Below are positions 27,403 to 36,916 of a stretch of 64,000 bases of DNA, piece by piece. Where the stretch lies: positions 10,002-74,001 of the forward strand of contig DWVE01000009.1 in assembly GCA_019120375.1 (NCBI GenBank), in the 5' to 3' direction. Below the pieces are notes generated by a model. That model had not been told where the DNA came from and did no database searches. It was given only the letters and a program-made list of their open reading frames with translations. The stretch comes from Allofournierella_A excrementavium (lineage in GTDB: Bacteria; Bacillota; Clostridia; Oscillospirales; Ruminococcaceae). Each line of letters begins with the position of its first letter. Position 1 is the first letter of the stretch. The position numbers and the translations under genes were made by a program.

Positions 27403-29994
27403 TCAGTTGCCGAGGATCTTTTTCAGTTCATAGAGGAAATTCAGCGCCTCGATGGGGGTCAGCGTCTCCACGTCCAGCGCGTTCAGCTTGTCCATCATTT
27501 CGCTGGGCACCGCGGGGCTGTTCATCGCCTCCAGCGCCTCAAAGTCCAGCTGGGTGACCCGCTTATTGCTCTGGCTGGCGGCATCCAGCGTCTTGAGCAC
27601 CTGCTTGGCCCGCTCGGTGACTTCGTCCGGCAGACCGGCCAGCTTTGCCACCTGGATGCCGTAGCTGTCGTCGGCAGGGCCGCGGACGATGCGCCGCAGA
27701 AAGGTGATGTCGTCGCCCCGCTTTTTCACGGCAATGTTGTAGTTCTTTACGCCGGGCAGCTGCTCTTCCAGCTCGGTGAGTTCGTGGTAGTGGGTGGCGA
27801 AAAGGGTCTTGCAGCCGATCTTGCCGGCGATGTGCTCCACCACCGCCCGCGCGATGCTCATGCCGTCGAAGGTGGAGGTGCCCCGGCCGATCTCGTCCAG
27901 AATGACCAGGCTCTTGCGGGTGGCATACTCCAGGATCTGGGCCACCTCGGTCATCTCCACCATGAAGGTGGACTGGCCCGCCGACAGGTCATCGGAGGCG
28001 CCCACACGGGTGAAGATGGCGTCCACCACGCCCACGCGGCACTCCTTCGCGGGCACGAAGCTGCCGATCTGGGCCATCAGCGCGATCAGCGCATTCTGGC
28101 GCATGTAGGTGGATTTGCCCGCCATGTTGGGGCCGGTGATAATGAGCAGATTGTTTTCGCCGCAGTCCAGCGTGGTGTCATTGGGCACAAAAAGGTTGCC
28201 CTTGAGCATCCGCTCGATGACCGGGTGGCGGCCCTCCCGGATGAGCAGTTCGCTGCCCTCGTCCACCGTGGGGCGGACATAGTTGTTGTCCGCCGCCACC
28301 TGGGCCAGCGCGGTGAGCACATCCAGCTTTGCCACCGCGGCCGCGGTGGACTGGATGCGGCTGAGCTGAGCGGAGAGGTCGAACAGCAGTTCCTCGAACA
28401 GCTTGCGCTCCAGCACCAGCAGCCGCTCGCTGGCGCCCAGGATCTTGTTCTCGAGGTTTTTCAGGTCCTCGGTGATGTAGCGCTCGGCGTTCGCCAGCGT
28501 CTGCTTGCGCACGAAGTTCGCGGGCACCTGGTCGGTGAAGGACTTGCTGACCTCGATGTAGTAGCCGAACACCCGATTGAAGCCCACTTTCAGGGTGCGG
28601 ATGCCTGTCTCTTCCTTAAGCTTTGCCTCCATCTGGGACAAAAAGCCCTTGCCGCCGTGAACGATGTCCCGCAGTTCGTCCACCTCCGGCGAGAAGCCCT
28701 CGCGGATGACGCCGCCGTCCTTCAATGTGGAGGGAGCCTCTTCATTGATGGCCGCCACGATGCGGTCGTGGATGTCGGTGAGGGGGTCGATCTGCACCGC
28801 CAGCGCCTTGAGCTGCGGGCAGTCAAAGCCCTCGGTCAGCTGACGAAGCTGGGGCAGCTGGGCGCAGGTAGCGGCCAGCGCATAGACCTCCTTGGGGGTG
28901 GCGCTGCCGTAGACCGTGCGTGTCATCAGGCGCTCCATGTCAAAGATGTGGCTCAGAGTCTCGATGATCTCGGCCCGCTGCACGCTGTCGCCGAACAGAG
29001 CCTGCACGCAGTCCAGCCGGTCGTTGATGGCCGGCGCGCTGACCAGCGGCTGCTCCAACCAGCTGCGCAACAGGCGCTTGCCCATGGCGGTCTGGGTCTT
29101 GTCCAGCACCCAGAGCAGGGTGCCCCGCTTTTCCCTCCCGCGCATGGTCTGGGTCAGTTCCAGGTTGGCCCGGGTCACCGGCGAGAGCTGCATGTACTGG
29201 GCTTCAGCGTAGCTGACAACGGTCTTGAGCCGCTCCACACCGTGCTTTTGGGTGCGGCCCAGATAGGTCAGCAGGCCCGCCACCGCAAGCCCGGCAAGTC
29301 CGTCCCGGGAAAGGCCGCCGGAAGGCCAGCCCTCGTCGCCGAACTGGGCCTGCAGCGTGTCCTGGGCGTCGGCATAGGCCTCGTTTTCCATCAGTTCCAC
29401 CGCGCAGACCATGTGCTGCTTGATGTAGGCGGTGACGTCCTTCAGCGAGAGGGTCGCCTCATTGAACAGCACCTCGCTGGGGGTATAGCGGCAGAGCTCG
29501 GTGATGATCTGACCGCTCACCGATGCGCCGCCCAGCTGAGTGGCGTAGGTCTGGCCGGTGGAAACGTCGGCAAAGCAGACGCCGGCTTTGTCCCCTTCCA
29601 AGTATATACTGCAGATGTAGTTGTTTTTGTCGTCCTGGAGCATGCTGCTCTCAATGACGGTGCCGGGAGTGATGACGCGGATGACGTCCCGCTTCACCAG
29701 CCCCTTGGCCAGGGCCGGGTCCTCCATCTGCTCGCAGATGGCCACCTTGTAGCCCTTGGCGATGAGCCGGGCCACATAGCTCTCGTAGCTGTGGAAGGGC
29801 ACGCCGCACATGGGCGCGCGCTCCGGCTGGCCGCAGTCCCGCCCGGTGAGGGTGAGCTCCAGCTCTTTGGACGCGAGGATCGCGTCGTCGTAGAACATCT
29901 CGTAAAAGTCGCCCAGCCGGAAAAACAGAATTTCATCCTTGTGCTGCTGCTTGATCTCAAAATACTGGGCCATCATGGGGGAAAGTTCCGCCAT
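27403..29994 (-). CDS. mutS: DNA mismatch repair protein MutS
   Basis: Mismatch recognition ATPase, 863 residues, full-length MutS1. The N-terminal mismatch-binding motif is FFRLGDFYEMFYDDA, with the Phe-x-Glu wedge. Walker A is GPNMAGKSTYMRQ, the switch is STFMVEMTEVAQIL, and Walker B is VILDEIGRGTSTFDG. The C-terminal tail VETLTPIEALNFLYELK is typical. The ATG follows AGGTGAAG. Gene order mutS-mutL-miaA is conserved in many Firmicutes. Confidence 0.97.
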   Translation of the reverse strand: MAELSPMMAQYFEIKQQHKDEILFFRLGDFYEMFYDDAILASKELELTLTGRDCGQPERAPMCGVPFHSYESYVARLIAKGYKVAICEQMEDPALAKGLVKRDVIRVITPGTVIESSMLQDDKNNYICSIYLEGDKAGVCFADVSTGQTYATQLGGASVSGQIITELCRYTPSEVLFNEATLSLKDVTAYIKQHMVCAVELMENEAYADAQDTLQAQFGDEGWPSGGLSRDGLAGLAVAGLLTYLGRTQKHGVERLKTVVSYAEAQYMQLSPVTRANLELTQTMRGREKRGTLLWVLDKTQTAMGKRLLRSWLEQPLVSAPAINDRLDCVQALFGDSVQRAEIIETLSHIFDMERLMTRTVYGSATPKEVYALAATCAQLPQLRQLTEGFDCPQLKALAVQIDPLTDIHDRIVAAINEEAPSTLKDGGVIREGFSPEVDELRDIVHGGKGFLSQMEAKLKEETGIRTLKVGFNRVFGYYIEVSKSFTDQVPANFVRKQTLANAERYITEDLKNLENKILGASERLLVLERKLFEELLFDLSAQLSRIQSTAAAVAKLDVLTALAQVAADNNYVRPTVDEGSELLIREGRHPVIERMLKGNLFVPNDTTLDCGENNLLIITGPNMAGKSTYMRQNALIALMAQIGSFVPAKECRVGVVDAIFTRVGASDDLSAGQSTFMVEMTEVAQILEYATRKSLVILDEIGRGTSTFDGMSIARAVVEHIAGKIGCKTLFATHYHELTELEEQLPGVKNYNIAVKKRGDDITFLRRIVRGPADDSYGIQVAKLAGLPDEVTERAKQVLKTLDAASQSNKRVTQLDFEALEAMNSPAVPSEMMDKLNALDVETLTPIEALNFLYELKKILGN

Positions 29995-30045
29995 TGTTGC
30001 GCTTCACCTGCCTGTTTTCTTTGAAAGGGGCCTTCTATGAAAGGG

Positions 30046-30073
30046 CGGCGCGGCGGCAGGAGCCGCCGCGCCG
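30046..30073 (-). terminator. GC-rich hairpin between ylbF and mutS
   Basis: A perfect 12-bp stem CGGCGCGGCGGC/GCCGCCGCGCCG with a 4-base loop, just past the ylbF stop. Only CCCTTTC follows on the minus strand, so it may be a leaky terminator or an mRNA-stabilising hairpin that lowers mutS-mutL expression. Confidence 0.5.
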
Positions 30074-30092
30074 TTTGAAATGGTTATTTTGC

Positions 30093-30500
30093 TCAGCCGC
30101 AGCCGCCGCAGGAGGCGCAGCTGCCGCTGCAGCCGGCGGAGGGCGCTTCCACCAGCATCGGGTCGCCGCCGTTCATGGCGGTGTTGATGATGGCGTCGAT
30201 GTGGCTGATGAGGGCCTCGGCATCCGCCTTGGCGGCGTTGTAGGCCACCATGCCCTCGCTGGCCATGATCTTGCCGTAGAGGTCGTTGACCTTGGCGTTC
30301 AGGGCGGCCACGCGGGCGTCGTCCCGCTCGTCCTTGGAAATTTCGTTGTTCAGGTCCATCCGGGCCAGGTTGAACTCGCCGATCATGTCCTGCAGGGCCT
30401 CGTCTTCATCGTTGGCCTTGCGGGCCGCGGCCAGGGCCAGATAGCGCTCGTCGGTCTGAAGAGCGGCAGCGGCTTTCTTGAAAAGGTCGATCACGTCCAT
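30093..30500 (-). CDS. YlbF/YmcA-family protein with cysteine-rich tail
   Basis: A 135-residue, mostly helical protein of the YlbF/YmcA family. In Bacillus, YlbF forms a complex with YmcA and YaaT that binds iron-sulfur clusters and tunes RNase Y. Family features are DLFKKAAAALQTDERYLAL and EFNLARMDLNNE. The last 13 residues form a tail with four cysteines (CSGSCASCGGCG), suited to hold a metal or Fe-S cluster. ATG has AAAGGAG. It follows miaB by 36 nt. Confidence 0.87.
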   Translation of the reverse strand: MDVIDLFKKAAAALQTDERYLALAAARKANDEDEALQDMIGEFNLARMDLNNEISKDERDDARVAALNAKVNDLYGKIMASEGMVAYNAAKADAEALISHIDAIINTAMNGGDPMLVEAPSAGCSGSCASCGGCG

Positions 30501-30536
30501 GGTAGTTCTCCTTTTTAGCTGTAAAGTATTTTTGTT

Positions 30537-31919
30537 TTACACAAGTTCGCCTTTGAGAATGGTGCCTTTGCTGGAGGTGAAATGGACCCGGGCATACTGC
30601 CCGATGAGGGCTTCATCGCCCGCGAATTCCACCACAAGGTTGTTGGTCAGCCGCCCGGCCAGGGTGCCGGGGGTGCGGCTGTGGCCTTCCACCAGCACCC
30701 GCTGGGTGCCGCCCACCAGCGCCGCGGTCTCGGCGTGGGCAATTTTCTCCTGCACCGCCAGAAGGCGGGCCATGCGCTCGGTCTTTTCCTTGTGGGTCAC
30801 CGGATCGGGCATGGAAGCGGCTTTGGTGCCGGTGCGCTTGGAGTAGATGAAGGTGAACAGCTGCATGTACTGCACCTTCTGAATGAGTTCCAGCGTGGCT
30901 TCAAAGTCCTCCTCGGTCTCGCCGGGGAAGCCCACGATGATGTCGCTGGAGAAGGTCACGTCGGGAATTTTTGCTTTGGCGTAGTCGATGAGCTCCAGAT
31001 ACTGCTGCACCGTGTAGTGCCGGTTCATCTCTTTCAGGATGCGGTCGCTGCCGCTCTGCACCGGCAGGTGCAGGTGGTTGCAGATGCGCTCTTCGGCGGC
31101 GATGACGTCGATGAGCTTGCGGCTGGCGTCCTTGGGGTGGCTGGTCATGAAGCGCAGGTGATAGTCTCCCGGCACCTGGCAGAGCATGGTCAGCAGGTCG
31201 GCGAAGTCCACCCGGGGTTCCAGGCCTTTGCCGTAGCTGTTCACGTTCTGGCCCAGCAGGGTGATCTCTTTGTAACCCGCCTCCACCAGCTGGCGGAACT
31301 CCGCCAGAATGTCCTCGGGGCGGCGGCTGCGCTCTCTGCCGCGCACATAGGGCACGATGCAGTAGGTGCAGAAATTGTCGCAGCCGTACATGATGGGCAG
31401 CCAGGCCCGGAAGTCAGAATCGCGGCGGATGGGCACCTCTTCCACGATGTCCGCCCGCTCCACCGGGGTCTGCAAAAGGCGCTTTTTGCCGCCGGTGAGC
31501 TTTTGCACCAGCAGCTGGGGCAGGGTGTCGATGGCGTTCACGCCGAACACCAGGTCCACAAAGGGGTAGCTCTGGCGCAGCTTGTCCACCACCGTGGGCT
31601 GCTGGGCCATGCAGCCGCACAGGCCGATGATGAGCCGGGGCTTTTTCTCCTTGAGGCTCTTCAGCGCGCCCACGTTGCCGAACACCCGCTGCTCGGCGTG
31701 CTCGCGCACGGCGCAGGTATTGAAGAGGATGAGGTCCGCCTGTTCCGGCGCGTCGCACAGGCCGAAGCCCACATCCGCCAGCACGCCCTTGATCTTCTCG
31801 CCGTCGTTGACGTTCTGCTGGCAGCCGAAGGAGTGGATATAGGCCAGAGGCGGGGTGTCGTAGAACGAGGCGATGAGCTGCGCCGCCTGTTCGTTGTGTT
31901 CAAAATGAAGGATCTCCAA
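30537..31919 (-). CDS. miaB: tRNA-2-methylthio-N6-dimethylallyladenosine synthase
   Basis: Radical SAM methylthiotransferase acting after MiaA on A37 of tRNA. It has about 460 residues. The UPF0004 domain holds cysteines in HSFGCQQNVNDGE, FNTCAVREHAEQR and GLCGCMAQQ, which bind the auxiliary cluster. The radical SAM cysteines are in CDNFCTYCIVPYVRGRE. A C-terminal TRAM domain ends the protein. TTG 31919 lies 11 nt behind GGAGG; upstream in-frame starts lack a ribosome site. It opens the miaB-ylbF-mutS-mutL-miaA series. Confidence 0.95.
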   Translation of the reverse strand: MEILHFEHNEQAAQLIASFYDTPPLAYIHSFGCQQNVNDGEKIKGVLADVGFGLCDAPEQADLILFNTCAVREHAEQRVFGNVGALKSLKEKKPRLIIGLCGCMAQQPTVVDKLRQSYPFVDLVFGVNAIDTLPQLLVQKLTGGKKRLLQTPVERADIVEEVPIRRDSDFRAWLPIMYGCDNFCTYCIVPYVRGRERSRRPEDILAEFRQLVEAGYKEITLLGQNVNSYGKGLEPRVDFADLLTMLCQVPGDYHLRFMTSHPKDASRKLIDVIAAEERICNHLHLPVQSGSDRILKEMNRHYTVQQYLELIDYAKAKIPDVTFSSDIIVGFPGETEEDFEATLELIQKVQYMQLFTFIYSKRTGTKAASMPDPVTHKEKTERMARLLAVQEKIAHAETAALVGGTQRVLVEGHSRTPGTLAGRLTNNLVVEFAGDEALIGQYARVHFTSSKGTILKGELV

Positions 31920-31988
31920 TGGGTCGTTTCCCTCCGCTTGGATGTTGTTTTTACGGACCGGCACCCCTGCTTGTGGCAAACGCGCCGA

Positions 31989-32005
31989 TATACTGATTCA
32001 GTATA
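31989..32005. promoter_or_regulatory. Palindrome over the miaB -10 (operator candidate)
   Basis: TATACTGA-T-TCAGTATA, a perfect 8-bp inverted repeat with one central base. Its right arm contains the miaB -10 and its left arm covers the expected transcription start. This geometry is that of a repressor operator. I do not recognise the motif as a known box. Confidence 0.55.
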
Positions 32006-32028
32006 CTATATTTTGCGGTTTCGCACAA
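32000..32028 (-). promoter_or_regulatory. miaB operon promoter
   Basis: TTGTGC (32023-32028), 17 nt, TATACT (32000-32005) on the minus strand, between uvrA and miaB. The leader would run about 75 nt to the TTG start. Confidence 0.75.
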
Positions 32029-32044
32029 GAGCGAAGTGTGCCGC

Positions 32045-34879
32045 TCACTCCCTGTCCCGCTCCAGGATGGGTTTGAGGTAGCGCCCGGTGTAGGAGGCGG
32101 GGTTTTCCGCCACTTCCTCCGGGGTGCCGGTGGCCACGATGGTGCCGCCCTCACTGCCGCCCTCGGGGCCCAGGTCGATGATATAGTCCGCGCGCTTGAT
32201 GATGTCCAGGTTGTGCTCGATGATGACCACCGTGTTGCCGCCTTCCACCAGTCGGTCCAGCACGCCGATGAGCTTGTGGACGTCCGCCACATGCAGGCCG
32301 GTGCTGGGCTCGTCCAGTACGTAGACGGTGCGCCCGGTCTCCCGGCGGGCCAGTTCCAGCGCCAGCTTGACGCGCTGGGCCTCACCGCCAGACAGGGTGG
32401 TGGCGCTCTGGCCCAGGGTGATGTAACCAAGGCCCACGTCCATCAAGGTTTGCAGCTTGCGGGCGATCTTGGGCACGTTGGCAAAGAAGGTGCAGGCCTC
32501 CTCCACCGTCATGTTCAGCACGTCCGCGATGCTCTTGCCCTTGTACTTGACTTCCAGCGTCTCCCGGTTGTAGCGCGCGCCCTTGCACACCTCGCAGGGC
32601 ACGAAGATGTCCGGCAAAAAGTGCATCTCGATCTGCACGATGCCGTCGCCCTCGCAGGCTTCGCACCGGCCGCCCTTCACGTTGAAGCTGAACCGGCCGG
32701 GACCGTAGCCCCGCATCTTGGCGTCCTGGGTCTGGGCAAAGACATTGCGGATGTCGGTGAACACGCCGGTGTAGGTGGCGGGGTTGGAGCGGGGGGTGCG
32801 CCCGATGGGGGCCTGATCGATGCCGATGACCTTGTCCACATACTCCAGGCCCTCGATGGCCTTGAACTTGCCGGGGCGGCGCTTGGCGCCGTTCAGCTCC
32901 ATGGCCAGGGCTTTGTAGAACACCTCGTTGATAAGGCTGGATTTGCCCGAGCCGGACACGCCGGTGACGCAGACCATCCGCCCCAGGGGAATGTCCACAT
33001 TGATATTGCGCAGGTTGTTTTCCGCCGCGCCCACGATGCGCAGCTTGTTGCCGGTGCCCTTGCGCCGGGTGGCGGGCACCACGATCTTCTTGCGCCCGGA
33101 GAGGTAATCGCCGGTGATGCTGCGGGGGGCGGCGCAGATGTCCTCCACCGTGCCGGCGGCCACAATCTCACCGCCGTGAACGCCCGCGCCGGGGCCCACG
33201 TCCACGATGTAGTCCGCCTGGCGCATGGTGTCCTCGTCGTGCTCCACCACGATGAGGGTGTTGCCCAAATCGCGCAGCCGCTTGAGGGTGGCAATGAGCT
33301 TGTCATTGTCCCGCTGGTGCAGGCCGATGCTGGGCTCGTCCAGCACATACAGCACGCCGGTGAGGGCGCTGCCGATCTGGGTGGCAAGGCGGATGCGCTG
33401 GCTCTCACCGCCGGACAGGCCCGACGCCCCGCGGGAGAGGGTCAGATAGTCAAGGCCCACGCTCTGCAGAAAGCCCAGCCGCTCCCTCACCTCCTTCAAA
33501 ATGCCGTCGCCGATGAGGTGCTCCTGGTGGGTGAGCTCCATCCCGTCCAGGAACTGCAGCTCCTGCCGCACGCTCATCTCGCAGAAGTCGCTGATGTTCT
33601 TGCCGCCCACCGTCACCGCGAGGCTGGCGGGCTTCAGGCGCTTGCCGTGGCACTCGGGGCACTCCACCCCGTTCATCACGGTGGCGATCTCCTCTTTCAT
33701 CCACTCGCTGCTGGTCTCCCGGAAGCGGCGCTCCAGATTGTTCACGATGCCCTCAAAGTCGTTGAGGTACCGCCCGGAGCCGAACTCGTTCTCCCGGTGC
33801 ATCTCGATGCGCTCGCCGCCGGTGCCGTAAAGCAGGGCATTCAGCGCCTTGGCGCTCAGGTCTTTGATGGGAGTATCCAGTGTAAAGCCATAATGCTTTG
33901 CAAGGCCCTCATAGTACATCTCGCTCACCGAGCCCTCGGCGTAGTACCAGCCGCTGGCCTTGATGGCGCCCTCCCGGATGGAGAGCTCCTTGTTGGGGAT
34001 GATGAGCTCCGGGTCCACCCGCATGAAGGTGCCGAGGCCGGTGCACCGCTCACAGGCGCCGAAGGGGTTGTTGAAGCTGAACATCCGGGGCTCCAGCTCG
34101 TTCACCGACACACCGTGCTCCGGGCAGGCGTAGCTCTGGCTGAACTGCATGGTCTCCCCGCCCGGCACATCCACCGTGACCAGCCCGCCGGTGAGGGCAA
34201 GGGCGGTCTCCAGGCTGTCGGCAAGACGGCTGTGGACGTTCCCGTTGATGACCAGACGGTCCACCACGATCTCCACCGTGTGCTTTTTGTTCTTTTCCAG
34301 AGAGATCTCCTCGTCCAGGTCGTACATGTTCCCGTCGATGCGCACCCGGGCGTAGCCGCCCCGGCGGGCGGCGTCCAGCTCTTTCTGCTGGGTGCCCTTG
34401 CGGCCGCGCACCACCGGCGCCAGCACCTGGAAGCGGGTGCCGGCGGGCAGTTCCAGCACGGCGTCCACCATCTGGTCCACCGTCTGCTGGCTGATGACCC
34501 GGCCGCACACCGGGCAGTGAGGAATGCCGATGCGGGCGTACAAAAGACGCAGGTAGTCGTAAATTTCCGTCACCGTGCCCACGGTGGATCGGGGGTTGCG
34601 GTTGGTGGTCTTCTGGTCGATGGAGATGGCGGGCGAAAGGCCCTGGATGTCGTCCACATCCGGCTTTTCCATCTGGCCCAGGAACATGCGGGCGTAGCTG
34701 GAAAGGCTCTCCATATAGCGGCGCTGGCCGTCGGCGTAGATGGTGTCGAAGGCGAGGCTGGATTTGCCCGACCCGGACAAGCCGGTCATGACGATCAGCT
34801 TGTCCCGCGGGATGGTCAGGTCCACGTTTTTCAGGTTGTGCTCCCGCGCACCCTTGATAACGATCTTGTCGTTGCTCAC
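32045..34879 (-). CDS. uvrA: Excinuclease ABC subunit A
   Basis: DNA-damage sensor of nucleotide excision repair, 944 residues, full length. The first Walker A is GLSGSGKSSLAF and the second GVSGSGKSSLINE. ABC signatures are ASGLSGGESQRIRLA and TTLSGGEAQRVKLA. Zinc-finger cysteines are at CPVCGRV, CPEHG...CERCTGLG, CPECHGKR and CEACEGDG...CEVCKG. GTG 34879 follows AGGGAGA at 8 nt. Last gene of radC-uvrB-uvrA; uvrC is not in the window. Confidence 0.97.
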   Translation of the reverse strand: MSNDKIVIKGAREHNLKNVDLTIPRDKLIVMTGLSGSGKSSLAFDTIYADGQRRYMESLSSYARMFLGQMEKPDVDDIQGLSPAISIDQKTTNRNPRSTVGTVTEIYDYLRLLYARIGIPHCPVCGRVISQQTVDQMVDAVLELPAGTRFQVLAPVVRGRKGTQQKELDAARRGGYARVRIDGNMYDLDEEISLEKNKKHTVEIVVDRLVINGNVHSRLADSLETALALTGGLVTVDVPGGETMQFSQSYACPEHGVSVNELEPRMFSFNNPFGACERCTGLGTFMRVDPELIIPNKELSIREGAIKASGWYYAEGSVSEMYYEGLAKHYGFTLDTPIKDLSAKALNALLYGTGGERIEMHRENEFGSGRYLNDFEGIVNNLERRFRETSSEWMKEEIATVMNGVECPECHGKRLKPASLAVTVGGKNISDFCEMSVRQELQFLDGMELTHQEHLIGDGILKEVRERLGFLQSVGLDYLTLSRGASGLSGGESQRIRLATQIGSALTGVLYVLDEPSIGLHQRDNDKLIATLKRLRDLGNTLIVVEHDEDTMRQADYIVDVGPGAGVHGGEIVAAGTVEDICAAPRSITGDYLSGRKKIVVPATRRKGTGNKLRIVGAAENNLRNINVDIPLGRMVCVTGVSGSGKSSLINEVFYKALAMELNGAKRRPGKFKAIEGLEYVDKVIGIDQAPIGRTPRSNPATYTGVFTDIRNVFAQTQDAKMRGYGPGRFSFNVKGGRCEACEGDGIVQIEMHFLPDIFVPCEVCKGARYNRETLEVKYKGKSIADVLNMTVEEACTFFANVPKIARKLQTLMDVGLGYITLGQSATTLSGGEAQRVKLALELARRETGRTVYVLDEPSTGLHVADVHKLIGVLDRLVEGGNTVVIIEHNLDIIKRADYIIDLGPEGGSEGGTIVATGTPEEVAENPASYTGRYLKPILERDRE

Positions 34880-34906
34880 AGATATACTCTCCCTTGGTCA
34901 GTTTGC

Positions 34907-36916
34907 TCAGCGGCGGCCGCGGCGCTTCTTGGGCGCTTCCGGCTCCTCGGTGGGGTTCTCGCCCCGGCGCAGCCGGTCGATGCGGTCGCGCAGGAAAGCG
35001 GCGTGCTCGAACTCCAACAGACGCGCCGCCTCCTTCATCTCCCGGGTCAGCCGGGTGATGAGCTGTTCCCTCTCGGCCTTGCTCATGCGGTGGCCGGAAA
35101 GTTTTTCGTTCTCCTTGTGGTCGCTGATCTCGATGCCCTCGCGGATGCTCTTGACGATGGTCTTGGGCACGATGCCGTGGGCCTCGTTGTAGGCCATCTG
35201 GATGGCGCGGCGGCGCTCGGTCTCGGTGATGGCCCGCTCCATGCTGGGGGTGACCTCATCGGCATACATGATGACCACGCCGTCGGCGTTGCGGGCCGCG
35301 CGGCCGATGGTCTGCACAAGGCTGGTCTCGCTGCGCAGAAAGCCCTCTTTGTCCGCGTCCAGAATGGCCACCAGCGACACTTCCGGCAGGTCCAGGCCCT
35401 CGCGCAGCAGGTTGATGCCCACGATCACGTCGATGGAGCCGGTGCGCAGGTCCTTGATGAGTTCCATGCGCTCGAAGGTGTCCACTTCGTGGTGCATGTA
35501 TTTCACCTTTACACCGTGCTCGGAAAGGAAGTCGGTCAGATCCTCGGCCATCTTCTTGGTGAGGGTGGTCACCAGCACGCGCTCGTTTTTGGCGGTGCGC
35601 AGGTTGATCTCGCCCAGCAGGTCCTCGATCTGGCCCTCCACGGGTTTCACGATGATCTGCGGGTCCAGAAGGCCGGTGGGGCGGATGACCTGTTCGGCAA
35701 TTTGGGTGCTGTGTTCCCTCTCGTATTCGCCGGGGGTGGCGCTGACGAACACGATCTGGTTCAGCTTTTCTTCCACCTCCTCGAATTTGAGGGGACGGTT
35801 GTCAAAGGCGGAGGGCAGGCGGAAACCGTAGTCCACCAGGGTGCGCTTGCGGGCATAGTCGCCGCCGTACATGGCCCGCAGCTGGGGCAGCATGACGTGG
35901 CTCTCGTCCACGAAGAGCAGAAAATCCTTGGGGAAATAGTCCAGCAAGGTGGTGGGGGTGGAGCCTGGGGCGCGGCCGCTGAGCACGGCGGAATAGTTCT
36001 CGATGCCCTTGCACATGCCCACTTCCTGGAGCATCTCCATATCATAACGGGTGCGCTGGGCGATGCGCTGGGCCTCCAGCAGCTTGCCCTCCTCGGTGAA
36101 CTTGCGCACCTGAACGTCCATCTCTTCCTGGATGCGGGCAAGGCCGGCGCGCATCTTCTCCGGCGAGACGATGTAGTGGCTGGCCGGGAAGATTGCCACG
36201 TGCTTGATGACATTCTTGCGCTCGCCGGTGAGGGGGTTCATCTCGCTGATGCGGTCCACCTCGTCGCCGAAGAACTCCACCCGGATTGCGGTGTCGCTGG
36301 CGTAGGCAAGGTTTATCTCCACCGTGTCGCCCCGGACGCGGAACTTGTTGCGTACGAAATTGATGTCGTTGCGTTCGTATTGCAGCTTCACCAGCCGGCG
36401 GCACAGTTCGTCCCGGTCCATCTGCATGCCGGGCCGCAGGCTGATGACCATGCTGCGGTAGTCAATGGGGTCGCCCAGGCTGTAAATGCAGGAGACACTG
36501 GCCACGATGATGACGTCCCGCCGCTCGGAGAGGGCCGCCGTAGCGGAGTGGCGCAGGCGGTCTATTTCGTCGTTGATGGCACTGTCCTTCTCGATGTAGG
36601 TGTCGGTGGAAGGAATGTAGGCCTCCGGCTGATAGTAGTCGTAGTAGGAAACGAAATATTCCACCGCGTTCTCGGGGAAGAACTCCCGGAACTCGGTGCA
36701 CAGCTGGGCGGCCAGCGTCTTGTTGTGGGCCAGCACCAACGTGGGCCGGTTCACCTTGGCGATGACGTTGGCCATGGTGAAGGTCTTGCCGCTGCCGGTC
36801 ACGCCCAGCAGAGTCTGGGCCTTGTCCCCCCGCAGGATGCCCTCGGCCAGTTTTTCGATGGCCTGGGGCTGGTCGCCGGTGGGATGATAGCTGGAAACAA
36901 GTTTAAACTGATCCAT
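34907..36916 (-). CDS. uvrB: Excinuclease ABC subunit B
   Basis: Damage-verification helicase of nucleotide excision repair, 669 residues. Walker A is GVTGSGKTFTMANV. The beta-hairpin region is YYDYYQPEAYIPSTDTYIEK. Helicase motifs include LLFVDESHVMLPQ and VGINLLREGLDLPEVS. The C-terminal UVR motif (MKEAARLLEFEHAAFLRDR) binds UvrC. A basic tail ends the protein. It overlaps the end of radC by 14 nt and precedes uvrA by 27 nt. Confidence 0.97.
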   Translation of the reverse strand: MDQFKLVSSYHPTGDQPQAIEKLAEGILRGDKAQTLLGVTGSGKTFTMANVIAKVNRPTLVLAHNKTLAAQLCTEFREFFPENAVEYFVSYYDYYQPEAYIPSTDTYIEKDSAINDEIDRLRHSATAALSERRDVIIVASVSCIYSLGDPIDYRSMVISLRPGMQMDRDELCRRLVKLQYERNDINFVRNKFRVRGDTVEINLAYASDTAIRVEFFGDEVDRISEMNPLTGERKNVIKHVAIFPASHYIVSPEKMRAGLARIQEEMDVQVRKFTEEGKLLEAQRIAQRTRYDMEMLQEVGMCKGIENYSAVLSGRAPGSTPTTLLDYFPKDFLLFVDESHVMLPQLRAMYGGDYARKRTLVDYGFRLPSAFDNRPLKFEEVEEKLNQIVFVSATPGEYEREHSTQIAEQVIRPTGLLDPQIIVKPVEGQIEDLLGEINLRTAKNERVLVTTLTKKMAEDLTDFLSEHGVKVKYMHHEVDTFERMELIKDLRTGSIDVIVGINLLREGLDLPEVSLVAILDADKEGFLRSETSLVQTIGRAARNADGVVIMYADEVTPSMERAITETERRRAIQMAYNEAHGIVPKTIVKSIREGIEISDHKENEKLSGHRMSKAEREQLITRLTREMKEAARLLEFEHAAFLRDRIDRLRRGENPTEEPEAPKKRRGRR

